From NCBI GenBank assembly GCA_051881695.1, contig JBJEQJ010000020.1, forward strand, positions 290,510-354,509: a DNA stretch of 64,000 nucleotides, in the 5' to 3' direction. The notes under the pieces are model-generated. The model worked only from the letters and a program-made list of their open reading frames with translations, was not told the origin of the DNA and did not search any database. The position numbers and the translations under genes were made by a program. This DNA comes from CAYJFG01 sp051881695. GTDB taxonomy: Bacteria > Bacillota > Clostridia > Oscillospirales > Acutalibacteraceae. The stretch's first letter is position 1, and every line of letters begins with the position of its first letter. This document shows positions 49,685 to 58,648 of the stretch, one piece after another.

Positions 49685-50913
49685 TCTTTCATACCTCCTA
49701 AGGTTTTTGCTCTTTCTCGCTTTGAGAATGCCATTAACTGAGGTCTTTCCTTAATAAGGTCAAAGTCGATTGAGGAAAGATTTTTCTTTTCTCTTATCAA
49801 AGAGGTATAAATTCCGGCACGCTCCACGTTGCCAATCATAATATAGCCCTTTAAAAGATTATCCTTTGTAATAAGCTTTTTGTAGCTGTCCTTAAGCTTT
49901 ACAATATGCTCGGTGCCGTCGTAGCTTCCGGCAGTTATTATATGCTGACCGAAAAATCCTATAGCGTTCATTGGAATAGCCTTGTCGTAAAGGCTGTTTC
50001 CGCCTGCCATATTATTTCCTGCAACCTCGCCCTGCATATATGCGTTTGGAAGAAGCGCCATAATTTTATCCTGCTCTGTGGTTATGTCATGGCTTTCACT
50101 GCAGTCGCCGCCGCAGTAAACATCGGGGAGGGAGGTTTCGCACTTTTCATTTGTTACAATGCCTCTGCTCACCTTGCCGCCGGCGTCTTTAACAAGCTCT
50201 GTGTTTGGCCGCACGCCTACAGCAATTACAAGAACGTCAAATTCAAGCTCTTTTCCGCTGTTTAGCGTAGCCTTATTCGGCTCAAAGGTTTTAACGCTGT
50301 CGCTTAAGGTGAATTCAATACCGTTTTGCTCAATATTCTCCTGCACCATCTGCGAGCCTGTTTCGTCAAGAATACTGGGCAGTATGCGGTTTGCAAGGTC
50401 AACAACGTGTATGCTTTTTACTCTGTCGCGAATTCCCTCGGCGCATTTTAAGCCGATAAGTCCTGCACCGATAATAAGCACTCGGCTTTCTTCATTTATG
50501 GCAGCTTCAAGCGCTTTTGCATCGTTAAGCGTCATAAAGGTAAATTTGTTTTGAACCCTGTCCAGTCCGTCCATAGGCGGAACAAAGGGTTTTGAACCCG
50601 TTGCAACAAACAGCTTGTCATACGGAATTTTCGCACCGTTCTCAAGCTCAACAAGCTTTTCGTCACTGTCTATTTTAACAGCCTTTTTGCCAAGGATTGC
50701 TTCAACCCTGTTGTCCTCATAAAAGCTGTCCGGACGGTATTTCATTCTCTGCTCGTCGGTCTTTCCCAAAAGAAGATAAGAAATAAGCGGACGTGAATAT
50801 GTGTGGTGCGGCTCGTCAGAGATGAGAGTGATTTTTCCGTCCTTGTCAAGCTCTCTTATACCCTCAACACAGCCGATAGCTGCCGCAGAGTTGCCGATAA
50901 TTACATAGTTCAT
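49681..50913 (-). CDS. NAD(P)/FAD-dependent oxidoreductase of the glutamate synthase operon
   Basis: A 410-residue flavoprotein. FAD-binding motif at the N-terminus (VIIGNSAAAIGCVEGIREL), a second dinucleotide motif (RVLIIGAGLIGLKCAEGI) and PDVYCGGDCSE typical of the nitrite-reductase/NADH-dependent ferredoxin reductase family. It probably passes electrons from NAD(P)H, through the ferredoxin encoded next door, to the FMN/FeS synthase subunit. ATGA overlap with the GXGXG gene. Confidence 0.88.
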   Translation of the reverse strand: MNYVIIGNSAAAIGCVEGIRELDKDGKITLISDEPHHTYSRPLISYLLLGKTDEQRMKYRPDSFYEDNRVEAILGKKAVKIDSDEKLVELENGAKIPYDKLFVATGSKPFVPPMDGLDRVQNKFTFMTLNDAKALEAAINEESRVLIIGAGLIGLKCAEGIRDRVKSIHVVDLANRILPSILDETGSQMVQENIEQNGIEFTLSDSVKTFEPNKATLNSGKELEFDVLVIAVGVRPNTELVKDAGGKVSRGIVTNEKCETSLPDVYCGGDCSESHDITTEQDKIMALLPNAYMQGEVAGNNMAGGNSLYDKAIPMNAIGFFGQHIITAGSYDGTEHIVKLKDSYKKLITKDNLLKGYIMIGNVERAGIYTSLIREKKNLSSIDFDLIKERPQLMAFSKRERAKTLGGMKE

Positions 50914-50914
50914 A

Positions 50915-51343
50915 TTATCTCTCCTCCCATTCTATTGCCTTGTTGGGACAGCCCTTTACACAAGCAGGGGAGCCGCCGGCGTTTTTAACGCAAAGCTCGC
51001 ACTTTTGCACAACACCGTCATCTGACGGAGAAATACAGCCGTAAGGGCAGGTGAGCACACAGGTATAGCAGCCTACGCATTTATCCCGGTCAACCTGGAT
51101 AATGCCGTTGTCAATAGAAAGTGCGCCTGTTATACATCCCTTTACACATAACGGCTCCTCACAATGTCGGCAGGAAACAGCAAAGCTTATCGAGTTGTGC
51201 TCTTCTATTCTTATTCTCGGATTAATTGTGATATTTTTCAGCGCCTTAACCATATCTGATTTACCGCTGTTTGCAAATGCACAGTAGTATTCGCACAGGT
51301 GACAGCCAAGACACCATTTTTCGTTTACATAAATACGTTTCAT
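50915..51343 (-). CDS. 4Fe-4S ferredoxin-like electron carrier
   Basis: A 142-residue protein with several cysteine clusters: CLGCHLCEYYC near the start, CRHCEEPLCVKGC, CVGCYTCVLTCPYGC and CELC...CVKGCP. This is the four-cluster pattern of DMSO-reductase/HycB-type ferredoxins. One base separates it from the oxidoreductase gene, so the two probably form one electron-transfer unit for the glutamate synthase. Confidence 0.9.
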   Translation of the reverse strand: MKRIYVNEKWCLGCHLCEYYCAFANSGKSDMVKALKNITINPRIRIEEHNSISFAVSCRHCEEPLCVKGCITGALSIDNGIIQVDRDKCVGCYTCVLTCPYGCISPSDDGVVQKCELCVKNAGGSPACVKGCPNKAIEWEER

Positions 51344-51358
51344 AGCGTTAGCTCCTCC

Positions 51359-52864
51359 TTATTCACCGGCGTGCTTAATGCCCAATATGTCAAGCTCTTC
51401 TCTTGTAAGCCCGATACCTCTGAGCATCAGCCTGTTTCCTCTTAAAGCTTCAATAGAGTTAATACCCATACCGCCCATCATCTCTTTAATTTCGTGATCC
51501 CAGGCAGTAACAAGGTTTACAAGTCTTTCATAGCCTATGTTCGGGTTTAAACGCCTTACAAGCTCCGGCCTTTGCGTTGCAATACCCCAGTTGCACTTGC
51601 CTGTCTGGCAGCTTCTGCACAGATGGCAGCCAAGCGCCAGCAGGGCAGAGGTTGCAATATATACTGCGTCTGCGCCAAGTGCGATTGCCTTAACTATATC
51701 TGAGCTGTTGCGGATTGTACCGCCGACAACTATTGAAACATTTCCTCTTATTCCCTCGTCACGAAGTCTTTGGTCAACAGACGCAAGCGCCAGCTCAATG
51801 GGAATACCTACGTTATCTCTTATTCTTGTCGGCGCTGCACCTGTGCCGCCTCTGAAGCCGTCGATAGCAATAATATCTGCACCGCCTCTTGCAATACCGC
51901 TTGCTATTGCAGCAACATTATGTACGGCGGCAATTTTTACAATAACCGGCTTTTTGTAGTTTGTAGCTTCTTTAAGCGAGTATACAAGCTGACGCAAATC
52001 TTCAATTGAATATATATCGTGGTGGGGAGCAGGCGAGATAGCGTCGCTGCCCTCCGGTATCATTCTTGTTCTTGAAATATCGCCTACAATTTTAGCTCCC
52101 GGCAAATGTCCGCCTATACCGGGCTTTGCGCCCTGTCCTATCTTAATTTCAATAGCGGCGCCCTGCTCCAGATAATCCTTGTAAACACCGAAACGACCTG
52201 ATGCAACCTGAACTATTGTATTTTTGCCGTATTTGTAAAAATCCTTATGAAGTCCGCCCTCTCCGGTGTTATAGAAGGTGCCGAGCGCTTCCGCTGCTCT
52301 TGCAAGGCTTTCGTGTGCGTTGTAGCTTATTGAGCCGTAGGACATTGCAGAGAACATAACCGGAACCTTTAGCTCAAGCTGAGGGGTGGAATTATCTATA
52401 ATATTTCCGTTTTCGTCACGCTCTATTTTTTTGGGCTTTTTGCCGAGGAAGGTCTTTGTTTCCATAGGCTCTCTCAAAGGGTCAATAGACGGGTTTGTAA
52501 CCTGAGAAGCGTTAATAAGCATTTTATCCCAGTATATCGGGTAGTCCTTCGGATTTCCCATTGATGATAAAAGCACGCCGCCCGTGCCGGCCTGACGGTA
52601 AACCTCGCTTATTGCGTCCTTTGTCCAGTTTGCGTTTTCCTTAAAGGTGTGGTCTGTCTTTACTATTTTTAATGCTCTTGTGGGGCAAAGCGCCACGCAG
52701 CGGTGACAGACAACGCATTTGCTTTCGTCTGCAAACATCATATTAAGCTCCTTGTCAAGGTGGTGAACATCGTTTGAGCATTGGCGTTCGCAAACTCTGC
52801 AGGTAATACATCTTGTATGGTCACGAATAACCTCGTATTCGGGGTATAAAAAATCTATAGGCAT
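51359..52864 (-). CDS. gltB: glutamate synthase domain 2 (FMN-binding synthase) with ferredoxin domain
   Basis: A 501-residue protein. Residues 1-75 are a two-cluster ferredoxin domain (CITCRVCERQCS, CVVCHRCVALCP). The rest is the FMN-binding alpha/beta barrel: VMFSAMSYGSISYNAHESLA, GEGGLHKDFYKYGKN, KIGQGAKPGIGGHLPGAK, DGFRGGTGAAPTRI, and ALGCHLCRSCQTGKCNWGIA (3Fe-4S cluster). It makes glutamate from 2-oxoglutarate and ammonia delivered from the amidotransferase subunit. Its start overlaps the amidotransferase stop. Confidence 0.93.
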   Translation of the reverse strand: MPIDFLYPEYEVIRDHTRCITCRVCERQCSNDVHHLDKELNMMFADESKCVVCHRCVALCPTRALKIVKTDHTFKENANWTKDAISEVYRQAGTGGVLLSSMGNPKDYPIYWDKMLINASQVTNPSIDPLREPMETKTFLGKKPKKIERDENGNIIDNSTPQLELKVPVMFSAMSYGSISYNAHESLARAAEALGTFYNTGEGGLHKDFYKYGKNTIVQVASGRFGVYKDYLEQGAAIEIKIGQGAKPGIGGHLPGAKIVGDISRTRMIPEGSDAISPAPHHDIYSIEDLRQLVYSLKEATNYKKPVIVKIAAVHNVAAIASGIARGGADIIAIDGFRGGTGAAPTRIRDNVGIPIELALASVDQRLRDEGIRGNVSIVVGGTIRNSSDIVKAIALGADAVYIATSALLALGCHLCRSCQTGKCNWGIATQRPELVRRLNPNIGYERLVNLVTAWDHEIKEMMGGMGINSIEALRGNRLMLRGIGLTREELDILGIKHAGE

Positions 52865-53952
52865 TACTTTGCACCTCCGTTAAGTTTAACAACAACAGGC
52901 TCTCCGCCTTTTGGTGCCCAAATTTTGTCAAGCTCAGGCTGAATAACTCTTATTGCTGCCTCTTCGCTTGCAATATAAACCATATCGTCCTTTTCGCCTA
53001 TTACCATTGAGCGAAGCTTTAATCTGTCGTTTAAAGCCATAAGTCCGCCTGTGAATCCGACTAAAATTGAAAACGGTCCTGTTACAAGGAAGCTTGCGAA
53101 GGCGTTTCTTAAATAGGTCATACGCTCGCGCTGCTCCTTTGGCATAGCGTCAATAGTGCTCCAGAACGGAGCCGCCATAACCCAAGCTGCCTCCTCATAT
53201 GTCAGACCCTGCTGACGTACAAGATAATCTATTATATATGTAATAGCCTCGGTGTCTGTTAAAAGAGTGCAGTTATATCCCATCATTTCTATATATCTGC
53301 GATTTGCATCATAAGAGGAGATTTCGCCGTTATGAACAACCGAGCAGTCAAGCATGGCAAACGGATGAGCACCGCCCCACCAGCCCGGCGTGTTTGTCGG
53401 GTAACGTCCGTGGGCTGTCCAGCAGTAGCCTTCGTATTCCTCAAGCCTGTAAAACAGACCTACGTCCTCAGGGTAGCCGACTGCCTTGAAAGCACCCATA
53501 TTCTTTCCGCTGGAAAAAACGTAAGCGCCGTCAATGTTTACATTAATATGCATAGAGGTTTTAAATACAAACTCGTCCTCTGTTACCTGCATTTCTGCAA
53601 CTTTGTATGGCAAGGGCTTTACAAAATAACGCCATATAAGCGGTTCGTCTGTAATTGCCTTGATTTTTCTTGTAGGCATTTTAGACATACTTACAATTTC
53701 AAAGTTTTCACTTATATATTTGTAGCACTGCTCCTTTGTAAAGTCGTTGTCGTAAAATACGTGAAAAGCATAAAAATCCTTAAATTCAGGGTAAATTCCA
53801 TACGCTGCAAATCCACCGCCCAAGCCGTTGCTTCTGTCGTGCATAACAGATATAGACTTAATAATGTCTTCGCCGTTGAAGCATTTTCCGTCTTTTGAAA
53901 TCATACCCGAAATAGCACAGCCGGAAGGAATTCTTACCTGTCCCTCTTTCAT
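52864..53952 (-). CDS. glutamate synthase domain 1 (class II glutamine amidotransferase)
   Basis: A 362-residue protein. The catalytic cysteine is probably C12 in RIPSGCAISGM, exposed after removal of an 11-residue leader. Other class II motifs: GLGGGFAAYGIYP, GRYPTNTPGWWGGAHPF, VVHNGEISSYDANRRY and LTDTEAITYIIDYL. It releases ammonia from glutamine for the synthase subunit. First gene of the operon; GGAGGAG precedes the ATG and a promoter lies at 54149-54178. Confidence 0.92.
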   Translation of the reverse strand: MKEGQVRIPSGCAISGMISKDGKCFNGEDIIKSISVMHDRSNGLGGGFAAYGIYPEFKDFYAFHVFYDNDFTKEQCYKYISENFEIVSMSKMPTRKIKAITDEPLIWRYFVKPLPYKVAEMQVTEDEFVFKTSMHINVNIDGAYVFSSGKNMGAFKAVGYPEDVGLFYRLEEYEGYCWTAHGRYPTNTPGWWGGAHPFAMLDCSVVHNGEISSYDANRRYIEMMGYNCTLLTDTEAITYIIDYLVRQQGLTYEEAAWVMAAPFWSTIDAMPKEQRERMTYLRNAFASFLVTGPFSILVGFTGGLMALNDRLKLRSMVIGEKDDMVYIASEEAAIRVIQPELDKIWAPKGGEPVVVKLNGGAK

Positions 53953-54320
53953 AACGTCTCCTCCTTAATTCATATTTGATAATAACATATAAAATGTATT
54001 GCGTTTTAAAGCAGAAGTATGCTTTATCTGCAATAACATACGTATAAAGAATGTGTGTGCGTATAAATTATTACAAATAATAATATGTATAGATGTGGTT
54101 AGCTAGAGAACAAAGCATACTAATCTTATGGCGTAACGCATCATTTGAATTATACAGTAGCAGATAAAAATATGTCAAGGGAAAAAGCAAAAAAAATTAA
54201 AAAAATTGCAACTTTTTATTGTCAATAATTTATTTTACGTTGATTTATACTAATAATAAGGCTAAAATAGCAGCGAAAATGCAATTTTTTTATAAAATCC
54301 TGCAAATTTGAAAATTTTAG
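53953..54320. other. divergent intergenic region between glt operon and glnA
   Basis: No gene. It holds the glt promoter (54149-54178), a leader of about 190 nt for the glt operon, and a pair of exact complements 90 bp apart (AGTATGCTTT near 54017 and AAAGCATACT near 54114) that could pair in the leader RNA. The stretch 54180-54310 is very AT-rich (poly-A/T tracts), a possible binding region for a regulator. Confidence 0.5.
54149..54178 (-). promoter_or_regulatory. sigma-A promoter of the glutamate synthase operon
   Basis: On the - strand TTGACA, an 18-base spacer and TATAAT: both boxes match consensus exactly. Confidence 0.82.
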
Positions 54321-54349
54321 TTGACAAATCGCTCCGGTGGGTATATACT
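54321..54349 (+). promoter_or_regulatory. sigma-A promoter of glnA
   Basis: TTGACA, a 17-base spacer and TATACT. Transcription would start near 54356, just before the leader hairpin. Confidence 0.85.
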
Positions 54350-54368
54350 CTATATCGTAAACAGCAAC

Positions 54369-54416
54369 GGCGCTGTAGCAAGGGAGTATTTTCCCCTGCT
54401 ACGCGCCTTTTGTTTT
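54369..54416 (+). promoter_or_regulatory. terminator-like hairpin in the glnA leader (attenuator)
   Basis: GGCGC-GTAGCA-GGG pairs with CCC-TGCTAC-GCGCC around an 8-base loop and is followed by TTTTGTTTTG. It lies between the promoter and the ribosome binding site of glnA, so transcription would stop here unless relieved. In clostridia, glnA antitermination by ANTAR-type proteins (such as NitR) is known; that control here is inferred. Confidence 0.72.
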
Positions 54417-54451
54417 GTTGTGAAAATTTATTAGGGATAGGAGTTTTGACA

Positions 54452-56545
54452 ATGGCAAATGTTCCGGAAATTTTTGGAAGCCTGGTGTTTGATGAGGGCA
54501 CTATGAAGGAAAGACTTCCAAAGCAGACCTTTAAGGCTTTGAAGAAAACAATTTCTGACGGTGAACCGCTGGACATCAATGTTGCAAACATCGTTGCAAA
54601 CGCAATGAAGGACTGGGCGGTTGAAAAGGGTGCAACGCACTACACGCACTGGTTCCAGCCGATGACAGGAATTACGGCTGAAAAGCACGACAGCTTTATT
54701 AACCCGACGGACGACGGAAAGGTTATTATGGAATTCTCCGGCAAGGAGCTTATAAAGGGCGAGCCGGATGCGTCCAGCTTCCCCTCCGGCGGACTGAGAG
54801 CTACCTTTGAAGCAAGGGGCTATACAGCGTGGGACCCCACATCATATGCTTTTATTAAAGACGGCACATTATGTATTCCGACTGCGTTCTGCTCATATAC
54901 AGGCGAGGCGCTCGATAAGAAAACTCCGCTTCTGCGTTCAATGGATCGCTTAAGCGAGGAAGCAGTAAGAATTTTAAGACTTTTCGGCGATAACGAAACA
55001 ACAAGAGTTTTAACAACGGTAGGTCCTGAGCAGGAGTACTTCCTTATTGACGAGGAGGTTTACGAGCAGAGAAAAGACCTTATTTATACAGGAAGAACCT
55101 TGTTCGGTGCAAAGGCGCCTAAGGGTCAGGAGCTTGAGGATCATTACTTCGGAACAATCAAGCCGAGAGTATCCGAGTTTATGAAGGACCTTGACGAGGA
55201 GCTTTGGAAGCTTGGAATTTTAGCAAAGACAAAGCATAACGAGGTGGCTCCGGCACAGCACGAGCTTGCTCCTATATTTACAACAACAAACGTAGCAACA
55301 GACCACAACCAGCTTACAATGGAAATAATGAAAAAGGTTGCCAAAAAGCACGGTATGGTTTGCCTGCTCCACGAAAAGCCGTTTGCAGGCGTAAACGGAA
55401 GCGGAAAGCACAACAACTGGTCAATGTCCACGAACACCGGAAAAAACCTGTTAGACCCTTCAAAGAATCCGGCCGAAAATACACAGTTTTTGCTCTTCTT
55501 AGCGGCAGTAATTAAGGGCGTTGACGAATATCAGGATTTGCTTAGAATATCTGTAGCAAGCGCCGGCAACGACCACCGCTTAGGCGCTAACGAAGCTCCG
55601 CCGGCTATAATCTCTATGTTCCTGGGCGATGAGCTTGAAGCAGTTTTAGACGCTATTGAAAGCGGCGCTGAGTACTCAGCAGAGAAAAGCGCAAAGCTGG
55701 AAATGGGCACGGCAGTTCTTCCTAATATTAAAAAGGATACAACAGACCGTAACCGTACATCTCCGTTTGCCTTCACAGGTAATAAGTTTGAGTTCCGTAT
55801 GCTTGGTTCTGCTTTGAACATTGCCTGCCCGAATATTATGCTCAACACAATAGTTGCAGAGGAGCTTTCCGAATTTGCAGAGGAGCTTGAAAAGGCAGAG
55901 GATTTTGATTCAGCAGTTAAGGCTCTTATCAAGAATACTGTTAAAGAACATAAGAGGATTATCTTCAACGGTAATAACTATGCTGACGAATGGGTAGAAG
56001 AGGCCAAGAAGAGAGGCTTATTGAACTTAAGAACAATGCCTGAGGCAATGGCACACTACATAGATAAAAAGAATATTGAGCTGTTCACAAAGAATAAGAT
56101 TCATACCGAAACAGAAATTTTCTCAAGATATGAAATTCAGCTTGAAAACTACTCAAAGGTTATTAACATTGAGGCGCTTACAATGCTTGATATGGCAAAG
56201 AAAGACATTCTTCCGGCAGTGCTGGCTTATACAAGAGAGCTTGCAGATACTGCAAATTCAAAGAAAGCACTGTCTGCCGATATTCCCTGCGATGTAGAAG
56301 AGGAGCTTCTTAAAAAGCTTTCAGGCTTAGCGACTTGCTTTTCCAAGAAGATTGAGGTTCTGGAGAACTCTCTGCTAAAGGTTAAGGATATAGAGGGCGC
56401 ACAGGAGCTTGCTGACTACTACCAGCAGGAGGTATTTGCCGCAATGCAGGAGTTAAGAGCAGTAGGCGACGAGATGGAGATAAATACAAGCGCAGACTAT
56501 TGGCCTTATCCGTCATACGGTGATTTATTATTCAGCGTAAAATAA
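54452..56545 (+). CDS. glnA: glutamine synthetase, type III
   Basis: A 697-residue protein, the usual length of GSIII. The start at 54452 (MANVPEIFGSLVFDEG) has AGGAG upstream and matches typical GSIII N-termini. GSIII signatures: HWFQPMTG, EAEKHDSF-type (AEKHDSFINP), FPSGGLRATFEARGYTAWDP, GPEQEYFLID and KHNEVAPAQHELAPIF, then NGSGKHNNWSMST and NRTSPFAFTGNKFEFRM. It condenses ammonia with glutamate using ATP and works with the divergent glutamate synthase. Controlled by its own promoter and leader hairpin. Confidence 0.95.
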   Translation: MANVPEIFGSLVFDEGTMKERLPKQTFKALKKTISDGEPLDINVANIVANAMKDWAVEKGATHYTHWFQPMTGITAEKHDSFINPTDDGKVIMEFSGKELIKGEPDASSFPSGGLRATFEARGYTAWDPTSYAFIKDGTLCIPTAFCSYTGEALDKKTPLLRSMDRLSEEAVRILRLFGDNETTRVLTTVGPEQEYFLIDEEVYEQRKDLIYTGRTLFGAKAPKGQELEDHYFGTIKPRVSEFMKDLDEELWKLGILAKTKHNEVAPAQHELAPIFTTTNVATDHNQLTMEIMKKVAKKHGMVCLLHEKPFAGVNGSGKHNNWSMSTNTGKNLLDPSKNPAENTQFLLFLAAVIKGVDEYQDLLRISVASAGNDHRLGANEAPPAIISMFLGDELEAVLDAIESGAEYSAEKSAKLEMGTAVLPNIKKDTTDRNRTSPFAFTGNKFEFRMLGSALNIACPNIMLNTIVAEELSEFAEELEKAEDFDSAVKALIKNTVKEHKRIIFNGNNYADEWVEEAKKRGLLNLRTMPEAMAHYIDKKNIELFTKNKIHTETEIFSRYEIQLENYSKVINIEALTMLDMAKKDILPAVLAYTRELADTANSKKALSADIPCDVEEELLKKLSGLATCFSKKIEVLENSLLKVKDIEGAQELADYYQQEVFAAMQELRAVGDEMEINTSADYWPYPSYGDLLFSVK

Positions 56546-56606
56546 TAAGTCCCGAAGTTTAAAATAACATCAAATAATTTTTGATGTTAATATAAAAATA
56601 CACAAT

Positions 56607-56678
56607 GGCGTGTATATGTAACGAAAAAATCAGAAGTTTTACATTGTTTCCCGATTATGTTCGTTATATGTGCACGCC
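56607..56678 (+). ncRNA. structured leader upstream of the Amt gene
   Basis: GGCGTGTATATGTAACGAA (56607-56625) can pair over its full 19 bases with TTCGTTATATGTGCACGCC (56660-56678), three of the pairs being G-U wobbles. Because the wobbles break DNA symmetry but keep RNA pairing, a folded RNA is more likely than a protein operator. It encloses 34 bases and ends just upstream of GAGGAGAG. A second small inverted repeat (TAACATCAAA/TTTGATGTTA) lies at 56562-56590. It is a candidate regulatory leader. Confidence 0.5.
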
Positions 56679-56705
56679 TAAAATTTATTTTGAGGAGAGA
56701 TTAAA

Positions 56706-58460
56706 ATGGATGCAAACACCATTCAACAAACAGTCAGCGATGCTTTAGGCTCGACTATTTTCGGCACTGAAGGCGTCTGGTTCCTTATTGGTGCAGCTTT
56801 GGTATTCTTTATGCAATGCGGTTTTGCAATGGTAGAAACAGGCTTTACAAGAGCAAAGAACGCCGGTAACATCATAATGAAAAACCTTATGGACTTCTGT
56901 ATAGGTACTGTGGTATTTATACTTATAGGCTTTGGTTTACTGTGCGGAGAAAATGCTTTCTTCGGTCTTATAGGCAGACCGGACCTTCAGATTTTTACAA
57001 ACTTTGCGGAATTTCCGTGGCACAACTTCGTATTTAACTTAGTGTTCTGCGCTACAACGGCAACAATCGTTTCCGGTGCAATGGCAGAAAGAACAAAGTT
57101 CCTTTCATACTGTGTATATTCGGCAGTAATTTCAGCAGTTATTTACCCGATTGAGGCTCACTGGATTTGGGGCGGCGGCTGGCTTGCAGAGTTAGGCTTT
57201 GTTGATTTTGCCGGTTCCTGTGCAATACATATGGTTGGCGGTATTGCTGCTATTATCGGTGCTGCAATACTCGGACCCCGTATCGGCAAATTTGTTAAAG
57301 ACCCCCAAACGGGCAAAAAGGTTCCTAAGGCTATTCCGGGTCACAGCTTAACACTCGGCGCACTCGGCGTATTTATCCTCTGGTTTGGCTGGTATGGCTT
57401 TAACGGCGCAGCAGCAGCAGCTACAAATAACTTAGGACAAATTTTCTTAACAACAACAATTGCTCCGGCAGTTGCAACAGTTGTATGTATGATATTCACA
57501 TGGTTAAAGCACGGCAAACCCGATGTTTCAATGTGTCTTAACGCTTCGCTCGCAGGTCTTGTTGCCATAACAGCTCCCTGTGCAGACGTTGACGCCTTAG
57601 GCGCAATCATCATCGGTGCAGTTGCAGGCTTGCTTGTAGTATTCGGCGTATGGCTCTTAGACTATGTTTTAAAGATAGACGACCCGGTTGGTGCAGTTGC
57701 AGTTCACGGTTTCAACGGCATTTGGGGTACATTGTCAGTAGGTCTTTTCGCAACCGGTCAGGGTCAGGACGGCATAAAGGGTCTTTTCTACGGCGGCGGC
57801 TTCGAGCAATTAGGCGTTCAGGCTCTCGGTGTTATTTCAGTAGGCGGCTGGGCAGCTGTAACCTGCACAATAATGTTCTTCGCAATAAAAAAGACAATCG
57901 GTCTTCGTGCTTCAAAGGAAGAGGAAATGGTTGGTCTGGATGTTACAGAGCATGGTCTTATCAGCTCTTATGCAGACTTTATGCCGGCAGTTGTTTCAAA
58001 TGCTTCGCTTGATGAGCCTTCGGTTGAGGTTACAGGTGATGTTCCGGTAGCACAGGCTGTTCCGGTACAGGTTGTACAGGGTGTTTCTGCTCCGGCTTCC
58101 GATGTTAAGATTTCCAAGATTGATATAGTTATTAAGCAGAGCAAGCTTGAAGATCTTAAGAATGCTATGGACGCAATAGGCATTACAGGTATGACGGTAA
58201 CTCAGGTTCTCGGCTGCGGCGTGCAGAAGGGTAAAGCAGAGTATTACCGCGGAGTTCCTGTAGAGATGAACCTGCTGCCTAAGATGCAGGTAGAAATCGT
58301 AGTAAGCAAGGTTCCTGTTCAGACAGTTATCGACGCTGCCGTTAAGGCTCTTTACACAGGACATATCGGCGACGGTAAGATATTTATCTACAATGTAGAG
58401 GATGTAGTTAAGGTTCGTACAGGCGAAAGAGGCTACGCAGCTTTACAGGATGTTGAGTAA
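56706..58460 (+). CDS. amt: ammonium transporter fused to a PII signal domain
   Basis: A 584-residue protein. Residues about 20-415 are an Amt/MEP/Rh channel with eleven spans: GCFAMVETGFTRAKNAGNII-type start, ENAFFG, SAVISAVIYPIEAHWIWGGG, FAGSCAIHMVGGIAAIIGA and VAVHGFNGIWGTLSVGLF (conserved His). After an Ala/Pro/Val linker, residues about 473-584 are a PII (GlnB/GlnK) domain: KIDIVIKQSKLEDLKNAMDA, the T-loop KGKAEYYRGVPVEMNLLPK and HIGDGKIFIYNVEDVVKVRTGE (nucleotide-binding). The T-loop lacks the Tyr modified by uridylylation in enteric GlnK. The PII part probably gates the channel in cis. Confidence 0.94.
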   Translation: MDANTIQQTVSDALGSTIFGTEGVWFLIGAALVFFMQCGFAMVETGFTRAKNAGNIIMKNLMDFCIGTVVFILIGFGLLCGENAFFGLIGRPDLQIFTNFAEFPWHNFVFNLVFCATTATIVSGAMAERTKFLSYCVYSAVISAVIYPIEAHWIWGGGWLAELGFVDFAGSCAIHMVGGIAAIIGAAILGPRIGKFVKDPQTGKKVPKAIPGHSLTLGALGVFILWFGWYGFNGAAAAATNNLGQIFLTTTIAPAVATVVCMIFTWLKHGKPDVSMCLNASLAGLVAITAPCADVDALGAIIIGAVAGLLVVFGVWLLDYVLKIDDPVGAVAVHGFNGIWGTLSVGLFATGQGQDGIKGLFYGGGFEQLGVQALGVISVGGWAAVTCTIMFFAIKKTIGLRASKEEEMVGLDVTEHGLISSYADFMPAVVSNASLDEPSVEVTGDVPVAQAVPVQVVQGVSAPASDVKISKIDIVIKQSKLEDLKNAMDAIGITGMTVTQVLGCGVQKGKAEYYRGVPVEMNLLPKMQVEIVVSKVPVQTVIDAAVKALYTGHIGDGKIFIYNVEDVVKVRTGERGYAALQDVE

Positions 58461-58491
58461 TTAAGCCCTATCCTTTTTAATTCACATAACG

Positions 58492-58528
58492 AAAAATCCC
58501 CACCGTTTTAAAGCGGTGGGGATTTTTC
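58492..58528 (+). terminator. terminator after the Amt-PII gene
   Basis: AAAAATCCCCACCG and CGGTGGGGATTTTT form a 14-bp stem with an 8-base loop ending in a T-run. Confidence 0.92.
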
Positions 58529-58648
58529 ATGCTCTTTTTTATTTTTAATTCCGATAAAGCTTTTTCTCATCAATAAAATGATGTAGAATATATATATCCG
58601 CACCTTTGCGGGATACGTATATTTGTGCACGGAAAGGATTTGCATTTG

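Noticed and set aside
49906..50554. Two + strand open frames inside the oxidoreductase gene
   Set aside because: They are antisense to a gene with clear FAD motifs and have no ribosome binding sites or recognisable domains.
54308..54451. Longer glutamine synthetase with 48 extra N-terminal residues
   Set aside because: The extension would be translated across the promoter and leader hairpin; the ATG at 54452 has a ribosome binding site and matches known GSIII starts.
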